Assembly: GCA_035577985.1 (NCBI GenBank)
Contig: DATJZY010000065.1
Coordinates: 17,019-81,018 of the forward strand
Reading direction: 5' to 3'
Length of the DNA stretch: 64,000 nt
From: Candidatus Eisenbacteria bacterium
GTDB lineage: Bacteria > Desulfobacterota > Binatia > DP-6
Shown here: piece by piece, positions 19,480-27,962 of the stretch
Layout of the letters: the number at the start of each line of letters is the position of its first letter
Numbering within the stretch: position 1 is the stretch's first letter
The notes under the pieces: generated by a model
Told to the model about the DNA's origin: nothing
What the model saw: the letters and a program-made list of their open reading frames with translations, nothing else
Databases searched by the model: none
Position numbers and translations under genes: made by a program

Positions 19480-19540
19480 GCGCCCGAAGTAGTTGTCAGA
19501 TCGGGGGCGCGCGATCTATCAGGGGTGAGCCCCGCACCCC

Positions 19541-21076
19541 ATGGACGACAAAGACCTCGCCCACCAGCTCTCGCGGATTCGCGCCGAACGGGACCTCTAC
19601 CTCCGCCTGCTCGAGCTGGGCGGCCTCGAGGACGTCGCCTCGTTCCTGCGCGAGGCCCTCGGGCTCGTCGTCGAGCTGGGTGGGGCCACCCGCGGCTACC
19701 TCGAGCTCAGCAGCGGCGATGACGAATCGGGCGGATCCCGGTGGTGGATCGCGCACGGCTTCGCAGCGGGTGACGTCGACGGCATCCGGTCCGCGATCTC
19801 GCGGGGCATCATCGCCGAGGCGCTCGCGACCGGGAAGACGGTCGAGACCACGTCGGCGCTCGACGACGATCGGTTCCGCGAGCGCACGAGCGTGCGCCAA
19901 GCCCGGATCGAGGCGGTGCTGTGCGTTCCGATCGGCGACGATCCGCCCACCGGCGTGCTCTATCTGCAAGGGCCCGCCGGCAGCGCGCTCTTCGGTCCCG
20001 CCGAGCGGGCCCGCGCCGAGCTCTTCGCGCGCCGGATCGCGCCGCTGGTCGATTTCGTGATCACCCGCGAGCGCGCGCGCGTCGCGAGCGATCCCACGGC
20101 GGGACTCCGCAAGTCGCTTCGGCTCGACGGCGTCATCGGCCGGAGCCCGGCGCTCGCGGCCGTGCTGCGCGAGGTGGCGATCGCCGCGCCGCTCGACGTG
20201 AGCGTGCTCCTCACCGGCGAATCGGGCACCGGGAAGAGCCAGCTCGCCCGTCTGATCCATCTGAACAGCCCACGGGCCACGCAGCCCTTCGTCGAGCTCA
20301 ACTGCGCCGCGCTGCCCGAGGGCCTGGTGGAGAGCGAGCTGTTCGGCGCGCTGCCGGGTGCGCACTCGACGGCGACGCGGCGGATCGAGGGCAAGGTCGC
20401 GGCCGCGGAACACGGCACGATCTTCCTCGACGAGATCGGCGAGCTGCCGTTACCCGTCCAGGCGAAGCTGCTCCAGCTCCTGCAGTCGCACGACTACTAC
20501 CCGCTCGGCGGCACCGCGCCGGTACGGGCCGACATCCGCGTCATCGCGGCGACCAACGGCGACCTCGCCCAGGCGGTCGCGGAGCGACGGTTCCGCGAGG
20601 ATCTGTTCTATCGCCTGCAGGTGCTGCCGATCCGCATGCCGGCGCTCGCCGAACGACGCGAGGACGTGCGGGCGCTGGCGCAGCATTTCTGCGCCGCGGC
20701 CTCCTCGCAGCATCACTTCCCCGCGGTGACGCTGTCGCGCGATGCGCTGCGGGCGCTCGAGGCGGCCGAGTGGCCCGGCAACGTGCGACAGCTCGCGCAT
20801 GCGGTCCAGGCCGGCGTCATCCGCGCCGTCGGCGACGGCGCGCCGACGGTCGAGCGAAACCACATCTTTCCGGACACCATGCCAGCCGGCGACGCCGTGC
20901 CGTCACCCCCGGAGACGTTCCAGAACGCGACGCGGCAGTTCCAGCGCCAGCTCCTCCAGGACGCGCTCGAGGAGTCGGGCTGGAACATCATGCAGGCCGC
21001 ACGACGCCTCGATCTCACGCGGACCCACGTCTACAACCTCATTCGGGCGTTCGGGCTCCGACGCGCGGGATCGTGA
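19541..21076 (+). CDS. Sigma-54 enhancer-binding-like regulator with altered GAFTGA loop
   Basis: The 511-residue protein has a GAF-like N-terminus (about 30-175), an AAA+ domain with Walker A GESGTGKS (226-233), Walker B TIFLDE and arginine-finger region FREDLFYRL. WPGNVRQLAHAV follows, then a Fis-type DNA-binding helix (NIMQAARRLDLTRTHVYNLIRAFG). The loop that contacts sigma-54, normally GAFTGA, reads GAHSTA at 273-278 with correct spacing. ATP binding looks intact but sigma-54 remodelling may be altered. It follows the P460-like gene on the same strand. It could be a non-canonical activator or a regulator that works without sigma-54. Confidence 0.85.
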   Translation: MDDKDLAHQLSRIRAERDLYLRLLELGGLEDVASFLREALGLVVELGGATRGYLELSSGDDESGGSRWWIAHGFAAGDVDGIRSAISRGIIAEALATGKTVETTSALDDDRFRERTSVRQARIEAVLCVPIGDDPPTGVLYLQGPAGSALFGPAERARAELFARRIAPLVDFVITRERARVASDPTAGLRKSLRLDGVIGRSPALAAVLREVAIAAPLDVSVLLTGESGTGKSQLARLIHLNSPRATQPFVELNCAALPEGLVESELFGALPGAHSTATRRIEGKVAAAEHGTIFLDEIGELPLPVQAKLLQLLQSHDYYPLGGTAPVRADIRVIAATNGDLAQAVAERRFREDLFYRLQVLPIRMPALAERREDVRALAQHFCAAASSQHHFPAVTLSRDALRALEAAEWPGNVRQLAHAVQAGVIRAVGDGAPTVERNHIFPDTMPAGDAVPSPPETFQNATRQFQRQLLQDALEESGWNIMQAARRLDLTRTHVYNLIRAFGLRRAGS

Positions 21077-21116
21077 CGGAGGAACGTTCGCCCGCCGGGC
21101 GCTCCCCGGGTTCTCG

Positions 21117-22004
21117 CTAGGGGGGTGTACCCTTGCGACGCACGACCAGCGGCGCCGGCGGCACGACGCGATGCGTATCGGCGAAGCTGCCCTGGTTCAG
21201 CGCGACGCCGAGGCGGTCGCGCGAGTCGACGTAGAGCAGCGGCGCGCCGATCGGAACGTCACTGAACGTTCGCACGAAGGGAACGACCAACCGCTCGCTC
21301 CCGATCTCGATCGGTACGCCGTCGCCGATCCCGTAGCCGAGCTTCGCGAAGACGCGGGCATCGACGTCGGTGATGAGGTTGCCGAAGGGTCCATCGGTGG
21401 CGACCACCCGTCCGCGCAGGACATCGCCGTCGAGCGACGCCATGTGCAGGTCGAGCCGGAGCGGCGTCTCGATGGGCGGGCCCACCTTCGTCCAGTCCTC
21501 GCCGCGCGCCAGGTGGGCGGCGACCGGGGCGAAGACGTCGCGGCCGTGGAAGGTGGACGACCGCCCGCCGGCGCGCATCCAGGCGGGGTTCGCGATCTCG
21601 CGGGCGCCCACCAGGCCGTCGCGCTCCGCCACCAGCGTCGCGAGGCCGTTGTCGGGCAGGACCAGGAACTGCCCGCGCTTCGTGCGCGCAACCATCGGCT
21701 TGCGGGTGCTCCCGACCCCCGGATCGACGACCGCCAGGAAGACCGTGCCCGCGGGGTAGTGTGCCGCCGTGTCGGCCAGCAGGCGCGCCCCGTCGGCGAT
21801 CGCGAACGGGGTCACCTCGTGCGTGAGGTCGATCGTGCGCAGCGCCGGCTCGACCTGCAGCATGACGCCCTTGCAGATGGCGACCGCGTCGTCCCGCGTG
21901 CCGAAGTCCGAAAGGAACACGACGGTGGGCGGTCCGCCGGCGGCGCCCGCCACGCTCGAGGCGAGCAGCCCGGCCACGAGCACGATCACCGGCCACGGCC
22001 GCAT
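21117..22004 (-). CDS. Exported SAM hydrolase / chlorinase-fold protein (DUF62)
   Basis: The 295-residue product matches the SAM hydroxide adenosyltransferase fold: SDFGTRDD near the N-terminus, VVDPGVGSTR, LPDNGLAT, FHGRDVFAPVAAHLA and GNLITDV. The Asp, Arg and His used in the hydrolase branch appear to be present. The ATG at 22004 gives a clear signal peptide (VIVLVAGLLASSVAGA), which is odd because SAM is cytoplasmic. An ATG 42 bases upstream would place residues before it. Whether it binds SAM after export, or another nucleoside, is open. It is convergent with the second enhancer-binding protein. Confidence 0.8.
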   Translation of the reverse strand: MRPWPVIVLVAGLLASSVAGAAGGPPTVVFLSDFGTRDDAVAICKGVMLQVEPALRTIDLTHEVTPFAIADGARLLADTAAHYPAGTVFLAVVDPGVGSTRKPMVARTKRGQFLVLPDNGLATLVAERDGLVGAREIANPAWMRAGGRSSTFHGRDVFAPVAAHLARGEDWTKVGPPIETPLRLDLHMASLDGDVLRGRVVATDGPFGNLITDVDARVFAKLGYGIGDGVPIEIGSERLVVPFVRTFSDVPIGAPLLYVDSRDRLGVALNQGSFADTHRVVPPAPLVVRRKGTPP

Positions 22005-22091
22005 GGCGCACGTCCTTAGGATCGCGTCGCCGGCGCCGTCAAGCACGCTGCGGCGCGCGTCTCGCCGCCCGACTCGTTACGGTCGTACGTC

Positions 22092-22361
22092 ATGCCACCG
22101 CTCGCGCGCACGAGCGGCCTGCTCACGCTCTCGAACGTCTTCATGACCGCCGCATGGTACGGCCACCTGCGCTTCCGCCAGCTCTCGCTGTGGACCGCGA
22201 TCCTGGTCAGCTGGGGACTCGCGTTCTTCGAGTACGCCCTGCAGGTGCCGGCAAACCGGATCGGCTACCAGGGCGCCACGGCGTACCAGCTGAGGATCCT
22301 GCAGGAGGCGATCGCGCTCAGACGACGAGCCCCCCGTTCGGCGACAGCACCTGCCCGGTGA
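22092..22361 (+). pseudogene. Truncated DUF486 membrane protein gene
   Basis: The first 75 or so residues match the DUF486 family (SNVFMTAAWYGHLRFR, ILVSWGLAFFEYALQVPANRIGY, QLRILQEAIAL). These are small drug/metabolite-transporter-like membrane proteins of about 110 residues. After Leu at about 22318 the family sequence stops: the last two helices are missing and the frame runs on into RRRAPRSATAPAR, which is merely the antisense of the neighbouring dehydrogenase 3' end. The break falls at the stop codon of that convergent gene, as if a deletion joined them. The product would probably not fold. Confidence 0.7.
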
Positions 22362-23145
22362 AGTAGGACGCGCCGGGTCCGGCCAGGAAGAGCGCCGTCG
22401 CGGCGACCTCGCGCGTCTCGCCCAGCCGGCCGACGAGCGTCTGGCTCGCGATCGCCGCCGACTGCAGCTCACGATGCGGCCCCATGACGGCGAGGAGCGG
22501 CGTCTCGATGTACCCCGGAGCGATCGCGTTCACGAGGATGCCCTGCGGGCCCACCTCGCGTGCGACCGCCTTCGTGAAGCCGATGATCCCCGCCTTGGCC
22601 GCCGAGTAGTGGGGCGCGCCCGCGATCCCCGTCGTGCCGGCGATGCTGGCGATGTTGATGATGCGACCGCTGCGGCGCGGAGCCATGAGCTTCAGCGCCT
22701 CGCGCGTGCAGCGGAACGTCCCGTCCAGATGGACGGCGAGCATGCGTGACCAGCGCTCGTCGGTCATGCGCGCGGTCGCCTCGAGCGGCGTCGTCACGCG
22801 CCCGGTTGCGCCGAGCTCCTGGAGCTGTCGTCCGATCCGATCGCTCGTCTCCGGATCGATCTCGGCGAAGCCCGCGTTGTTCACGAGGACGTCGAGGCGC
22901 CCGCCGGTCGCGGCGGCGAGCGTCTCGAACCAGCGTCGGACCGCGGCCGAGTCGGCGACGTCACCGACGAGCGGCTCGCAAGCGAGTGCGCCGGCGAGCT
23001 CCCGCGCGACCGCCGTCGCCGCCTCGTTGCGGAGATCGTTGACGGCGACACGCGCACCGGCGCCCGCGAGCGTGCGTGCGATCTCGCGCCCGAGCCCCGA
23101 GCCGGCTCCGGTCACGAATGCGATCTGTCCGTCGAGGTCCCCCAT
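22318..23145 (-). CDS. Short-chain dehydrogenase/reductase (FabG-like)
   Basis: The 275-residue protein has the NAD(P) motif TGAGSGLG (about 12-19), NNAG, an active-site Ser followed by YSAAK (Tyr-x-x-x-Lys), and a C-terminus SPNGGLVV typical of complete SDRs. It reduces or oxidises a hydroxy or keto group, probably on an acyl or aromatic substrate. A GGGAGG site precedes the ATG. An insertion of about 25 residues around 115-140 is longer than in classical FabG. It is divergent from the 2-oxoacid oxidoreductase operon and overlaps the truncated DUF486 gene at its 3' end. Confidence 0.88.
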   Translation of the reverse strand: MGDLDGQIAFVTGAGSGLGREIARTLAGAGARVAVNDLRNEAATAVARELAGALACEPLVGDVADSAAVRRWFETLAAATGGRLDVLVNNAGFAEIDPETSDRIGRQLQELGATGRVTTPLEATARMTDERWSRMLAVHLDGTFRCTREALKLMAPRRSGRIINIASIAGTTGIAGAPHYSAAKAGIIGFTKAVAREVGPQGILVNAIAPGYIETPLLAVMGPHRELQSAAIASQTLVGRLGETREVAATALFLAGPGASYFTGQVLSPNGGLVV

Positions 23146-23279
23146 GTCGTCCTCCCTTGCACCGTGTCATATCACGGCCGCTGCGTTTGGATTGCGGCTC
23201 GTGGGTGCTCCAGCTATACGCGATAGGAGGAGATCCGCGGGCACGGAAGCCCCGGTACGACGCTAGGAGGTTTCGCTTC

Positions 23280-25151
23280 ATGTCCGACGGTTCGGCCACG
23301 AGCCCCAAGCGCGTCGAGGCGCGCGATCAGGTCGTCATCCGCTTCGCGGGCGACTCGGGCGACGGCATGCAGGTCACGGGTATGCAGTTCACGGCCGAGT
23401 CCGCGATCGCGGGCAACGACATCGCCACGTTGCCGGACTTTCCGGCCGAGATCCGGGCCCCGGCCGGCACGCTCGCCGGCGTCAGCGCGTTCCAGCTGAG
23501 CTTCTCGTCGCACGAGGTCTTCACGCCGGGCGACGACCTCGACGTCCTCGTCGCCATGAACCCGGCGGCCTTGAAGGCAAACATCGACGACCTGCAGCCG
23601 GGCGGGATCCTCATCGTCGACCACGAGGGCTTCAACGAGCAGAACCTGAAGCGCGCGGGCTTCGAGCGGAGCCCGCTCGGCGACGGCTCGCTCGCGAAGT
23701 ACCAGGTCTTCCCGATCGACGTGGCGAAGCTCACCAGCAACGCCCTGAAGGACCTCTCGCTCTCCGCGCGCGAGGTGTTCCGCTGCCGGAACTTCCTCTG
23801 CCTGGGTATCGTGTCCTGGCTCTACCACCGGCCGCTCGAGCCGGCCGAGGCGTTCATCCGCGACCGCTTCAAGAAGAACCCGCTCTTCGTCGAGGCGAAC
23901 CTGCGCGTGCTGAAGGCCGGCTACAACTTCGCCGAGACGACCGAGCTGTTCGCGGTCTCCTACGAGGTGAAGCCGGCCGCGATCACGCCCGGCAAGTACC
24001 GCAACATCACGGGCAACACGGCGACGGCGCTCGGCTTCGTCGCGGCGGCGCACAAGGCCGGACGGCCGCTCTTCCTCGGCAGCTACCCGATCACGCCGGC
24101 GAGCGACGTGCTCCACGAGCTGGCGGCGCTGAAGCAGTTCGACGTCTACACGTTCCAGGCCGAGGACGAGATCGCCGGCATCGGCGCGGCGCTCGGCGCC
24201 GCCTTCGGCGGCGCGATCGCGCTCACGACGACGAGCGGTCCGGGAATGAACCTCAAAGCCGAGACGATGGGGCTCGCCCTCGCGGTCGAGCTGCCGCTCG
24301 TGATCACCGACATCCAGCGCGCCGGCCCGTCGACCGGCATGCCGACCAAGACGGAGCAGGCCGACCTCCTGATGGCGATGTACGGCCGGCACGGCGAAGC
24401 CCCGATCCCGATCCTGGCCGCCTCGACGCCGGCCGACTGCTTCCTCATGGCCTACGAGGCGGTGCGGATCGCCGTCACGTACATGACGCCGGTGATCCTG
24501 CTGACCGACGGCTACCTCGCCAACGGCGCCGAGCCGTGGCTCATCCCGGATCCCGACAAGCTGCCGCCCATAACGGTCAAGTTCCGGACGGATCCACAGG
24601 GCTACTATCCGTACCTGCGCGACGAGCAGAAGCTCGCGCGCGCGTGGGTCGTGCCCGGCACGCCGGGGCTCGAGCATCGCATCGGCGGCCTCGAGCACGA
24701 CCACGTGACCGGCAACGTCAGCTACGCGCCGATGAACCACGAGCAGATGATCCGTACCCGCGCGCGCAAGATCGCGGGCATCGCGCGCGAGATTCCGCCG
24801 ACCGAAATGTTCGGACCGGAGCGGGGCGATCTCCTCGTCGTGGGGTGGGGCAGCACGTACGGCGCCATCCGCGAGGCGGTGCGCCAGCTCCGCGCGCAGG
24901 GGCACGCCGTCGCACACGCCCACCTGCGGCACCTGAACCCGCTACCGCCCGATCTGCCGGCGATCCTGGGTCGCTATCGGCGGGTGCTCGTCCCGGAGAT
25001 GAACCTGGGACAGCTCGTCCGCCTCATTCGCGCCGACTACCTGGTCGACGCGATCGGCTTCAACAAGGTGCAGGGCCGCCCGTTCAAGGTGAGCGAGCTC
25101 GTCGGCCGGTGCCTCAAGCTCATCAATGGGAAGGCGGAGGCCGCGGCGTGA
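23280..25151 (+). CDS. 2-oxoacid:ferredoxin oxidoreductase, alpha subunit (gamma-alpha fusion)
   Basis: The 623-residue protein has an N-terminal gamma domain (about 15-210, beginning VIRFAGDSGDGMQ) fused to the alpha domain (GSYPITPASDVLHELA, QAEDEIAGIGAALGA, TTSGPGMNLK). This is the layout of KorA-type 2-oxoglutarate or 2-ketoacid:ferredoxin oxidoreductases. With the beta subunit it decarboxylates a 2-oxoacid to the acyl-CoA, reducing ferredoxin in the cytoplasm. An AGGAGG site (23265-23270) fixes the start. Another copy of the same octamer context lies 40 bases upstream. The next gene starts one base into its stop codon. Confidence 0.92.
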   Translation: MSDGSATSPKRVEARDQVVIRFAGDSGDGMQVTGMQFTAESAIAGNDIATLPDFPAEIRAPAGTLAGVSAFQLSFSSHEVFTPGDDLDVLVAMNPAALKANIDDLQPGGILIVDHEGFNEQNLKRAGFERSPLGDGSLAKYQVFPIDVAKLTSNALKDLSLSAREVFRCRNFLCLGIVSWLYHRPLEPAEAFIRDRFKKNPLFVEANLRVLKAGYNFAETTELFAVSYEVKPAAITPGKYRNITGNTATALGFVAAAHKAGRPLFLGSYPITPASDVLHELAALKQFDVYTFQAEDEIAGIGAALGAAFGGAIALTTTSGPGMNLKAETMGLALAVELPLVITDIQRAGPSTGMPTKTEQADLLMAMYGRHGEAPIPILAASTPADCFLMAYEAVRIAVTYMTPVILLTDGYLANGAEPWLIPDPDKLPPITVKFRTDPQGYYPYLRDEQKLARAWVVPGTPGLEHRIGGLEHDHVTGNVSYAPMNHEQMIRTRARKIAGIAREIPPTEMFGPERGDLLVVGWGSTYGAIREAVRQLRAQGHAVAHAHLRHLNPLPPDLPAILGRYRRVLVPEMNLGQLVRLIRADYLVDAIGFNKVQGRPFKVSELVGRCLKLINGKAEAAA

Positions 25152-26146
25152 TGGCGACCCTCACCAAGAAGGATTTCGTTTCCGATCAGGAAGTACGCTG
25201 GTGCCCGGGGTGCGGCGACTACGCGATCCTGGCGCAGGTGCAGAAGGTGCTGCCCGAGCTGGGCGTCGCACGCGAGAACTTCGTCTTCGTCTCGGGCATC
25301 GGCTGCTCGAGCCGCTTCCCGTACTACGTCAACACGTACGGCGTGCACTCGATCCACGGCCGTGCACCGGCGATCGCGTCCGGCATCAAGGCGACGCGCC
25401 CCGAGCTCTCGGTGTGGGTCGTGACCGGCGACGGCGACGCGCTCTCGATCGGCGGCAATCACCTGATCCACGTCCTGCGTCGCAACCTCGACCTCAACAT
25501 CCTGCTCTTCAACAACCGGATCTACGGCCTCACGAAGGGGCAGTACTCGCCGACGTCCGAGGTCGGGAAGATCACGAAGTCGACGCCGGTCGGCTCGATC
25601 GACCACCCGTTCGACCCGATCGCGCTCGCGCTCGGCGCCGAGGCGAGCTTCGTCGCGCGCACGGTCGACGTCGAGACCAAGCACCTGCAGGAGATCGTCC
25701 GGCGCGCCCACGCGCACAAGGGCGGCTCGTTCGTCGAGGTGCTCCAGAACTGCAACGTGTTCAACGACGGCGCCTTCGCCGACGTGACCGAGAAGGATCG
25801 CAAAGCCGACCACACGCTTCTCCTCGAGCACGGCAAGCCGCTCATCTTCGGCAAGAACCGCGACAAGGGGATCCGGCTCCGCGACTATCGCCCCGAGATC
25901 GTGACGCTCGGGAGCGGCGTCACGGAACGGGAGCTGCTCGTCCACGACGAGACCAATCCGGCGCTCGCCTACCTGCTGTCGCGGATGGGGTCACCGGCGT
26001 TCCCGACGCCGATCGGCGTGTTCACGGCGGTCGAGCGGCCGTGCTACGAGGACGCGCTGGCCGCGCAGGTGGCCGCGGCCAAGGCCAAGACCACGCCCGA
26101 CCTGAAGCGGCTCCTGCACAGCGGCGAGACCTGGGTCGTCGAGTAG
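25151..26146 (+). CDS. 2-oxoacid:ferredoxin oxidoreductase, beta subunit
   Basis: The 331-residue protein has the TPP and iron-sulfur features of the beta subunit: WCPGCGDY near residue 17, SGIGCSSR, the TPP motif GDGDALSIGGNH and FNNRIYGLTKGQYSPTS. It binds thiamine diphosphate and one 4Fe-4S cluster and pairs with the alpha subunit just upstream (TGATG overlap). The 2-oxoglutarate type is most likely because the QYSPTS segment is typical of KorB, but other ketoacids are possible. It is convergent with the CrtI-like gene 11 bases later. Confidence 0.92.
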   Translation: MATLTKKDFVSDQEVRWCPGCGDYAILAQVQKVLPELGVARENFVFVSGIGCSSRFPYYVNTYGVHSIHGRAPAIASGIKATRPELSVWVVTGDGDALSIGGNHLIHVLRRNLDLNILLFNNRIYGLTKGQYSPTSEVGKITKSTPVGSIDHPFDPIALALGAEASFVARTVDVETKHLQEIVRRAHAHKGGSFVEVLQNCNVFNDGAFADVTEKDRKADHTLLLEHGKPLIFGKNRDKGIRLRDYRPEIVTLGSGVTERELLVHDETNPALAYLLSRMGSPAFPTPIGVFTAVERPCYEDALAAQVAAAKAKTTPDLKRLLHSGETWVVE

Positions 26147-26157
26147 ACCGGCTCGAC

Positions 26158-27780
26158 CTAGGCCACCACCCGGCTCCGCAGCTCCGGCGGCCACGATGCC
26201 GGGTCGTCGGCCGGGTGGACGCGCAGCGACTGTCCCTTCGCCGTGAGCAACGCCTCGCGCGGGACGCCGAGGGCGGCCTGCGCGGCCAGGAGACCCGAGG
26301 TCGTCACGCCGAGGATGCCGGGCGCGATCGTGCTCGCCCCGCACTGGTAGAGCCCCGGGATGTGCGAACGGATCGGGAAGCTGAGCGGCCCCAGATTGCG
26401 CAAGCTCTTCTCGATCCCGTAGATGCCCCCGCGCGTCGCCGCCAGGTAGCGTGCGTTCGTGAGCGGCGTGCCGAGCGCCTGCAACACGACGTGGCGGCGT
26501 ACGCCCGGGACGAACACTTCGATGGCGTCGAGCATCTTGTCTGCGAGCCGCCGCTTGAGCTGCCGATAGTCCTCGGGGCGCCGGCCGGGTGTCGAGTCCT
26601 TCCACTTCGCGAACGCCTCGTACGACGCGAGACAGATCGCCTCGATCGTATGCTTTCCGTCGCGCCGCCGGGTTGGATCCTTCAGCGTCGTCACGTTGAG
26701 GAAGAGCCCGGGCACCTCGTCGATGGCGGCCAGGTCGGTGCGCTCCGCGAGCGCGTACGACGCCTCGACGTCCGTCGTTCGGCTGAACCAGCAGTTCCCG
26801 GAGTCGAGGCCCGCCGCGCGCACGTCCATGTCCACGGCGAGAAACAGGCTCAAGGTGGAGCTCGAGTAGCGCATGCGTGCGAGCCGGTTGCGCAGGCGGG
26901 CTCCGACGTGCTCCGCGGGCACGAGACGGCCCCAGGTGACGCCCGGATCGGCGTTCGAGATCACGATGTCGGCGCGCAGGAGGGTTCCGTCCGCGAGGCC
27001 GACGCCACGCGCGACACCGCCTTCGATGAAGATGCGCTCGACCGGGGTTCCCACGCGCACCTCGCCCGCCCCGTCACGGATGCGCGCGACCAGCGCGTCG
27101 GCGATGGCCTGCGCACCGCCACGCGGGTAGCAGCCACCGTCCATGTAGTAGCTGGCGACGCTGGCGTGGAGAATCGCCGGGGCGCGCGATGGCGCCATGC
27201 CGTGGTCGCCCGCCTGGATCGAGAGGATCGCCCGCAGCAAGGGATCGTGCGTGAAGCGGTCGAGAAGACGGTCGAGCGAGCGGAGCCCGTAGCGCAGCAC
27301 GGTTGGCATCCGCAGCGGCAGCAACGCCGCCTCGCGTGCGTCGTGCACCGGGAGCGCACGCCCCACCTCCGCGGTCATCCGCGCGACCGTGTCGAGGTAG
27401 CCGTCGATGCCGCCGGCCTCGGCTGGAAAACGCGACTTCAAGCGGGCGGCCAGACGGCCCTGGCCCTTCGGGAAGTCGAAGCGCTCGCGGCCGATTATGG
27501 CGTGGTCGTAACCGTCGGGGTTCAGCTCGAAGAAGAGGAGGTCGTTGGCGACGCCGAGACCTTCGTAGATTTCGCGCAAGCCGCCGCCGGGGCCGAGGCC
27601 GCCGATGTAGTGCACGCCCGGGCTGAACTGGAAACCACCGAGCGAGAATGATTGAGTGTAGCCGCCGGGATGATCGTGTTGCTCGAAGACGACGACCTTC
27701 TTGCCGGCGCGCGCGAGGGCGAGCGCCGCCGTCAACCCTCCAGAGCCCGAGCCGATGATGATCGCGTCGTAGTCGGTCAT
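26158..27780 (-). CDS. CrtI/retinol-saturase-like FAD oxidoreductase
   Basis: The 540-residue protein has the FAD dinucleotide motif IIGSGSGGLTAALALARAGK (about 8-27), a His-Pro-Gly-Gly loop after it, and GGSGI-like C-terminal architecture (LYQCGASTIAPGILGVTTSG). It belongs to the phytoene desaturase and all-trans-retinol 13,14-reductase group and may act on isoprenoids or other polyenes at the membrane. No carotenoid partner genes (crtB, crtE) are in view. The ATG at 27780 has only a weak ribosome site. It is divergent from the multihaem cytochrome gene across 182 bases. Confidence 0.85.
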   Translation of the reverse strand: MTDYDAIIIGSGSGGLTAALALARAGKKVVVFEQHDHPGGYTQSFSLGGFQFSPGVHYIGGLGPGGGLREIYEGLGVANDLLFFELNPDGYDHAIIGRERFDFPKGQGRLAARLKSRFPAEAGGIDGYLDTVARMTAEVGRALPVHDAREAALLPLRMPTVLRYGLRSLDRLLDRFTHDPLLRAILSIQAGDHGMAPSRAPAILHASVASYYMDGGCYPRGGAQAIADALVARIRDGAGEVRVGTPVERIFIEGGVARGVGLADGTLLRADIVISNADPGVTWGRLVPAEHVGARLRNRLARMRYSSSTLSLFLAVDMDVRAAGLDSGNCWFSRTTDVEASYALAERTDLAAIDEVPGLFLNVTTLKDPTRRRDGKHTIEAICLASYEAFAKWKDSTPGRRPEDYRQLKRRLADKMLDAIEVFVPGVRRHVVLQALGTPLTNARYLAATRGGIYGIEKSLRNLGPLSFPIRSHIPGLYQCGASTIAPGILGVTTSGLLAAQAALGVPREALLTAKGQSLRVHPADDPASWPPELRSRVVA

Positions 27781-27962
27781 TGTCTCGAGACGACCATGCA
27801 AGCCGGGGGCCGTCGGCTCGGGCCGGGTGGAATCCGCCGGGCCATTCCGAATTGCGCCACCATGCCGTGCGCGCGTTCTCAGAAGCGCGACGGGACGCGC
27901 GTCGAGCGATCGGTGCGTCAAGGCATCGGGAGGCGGCAAGGGCTTTGCACCACGCCCGCACC

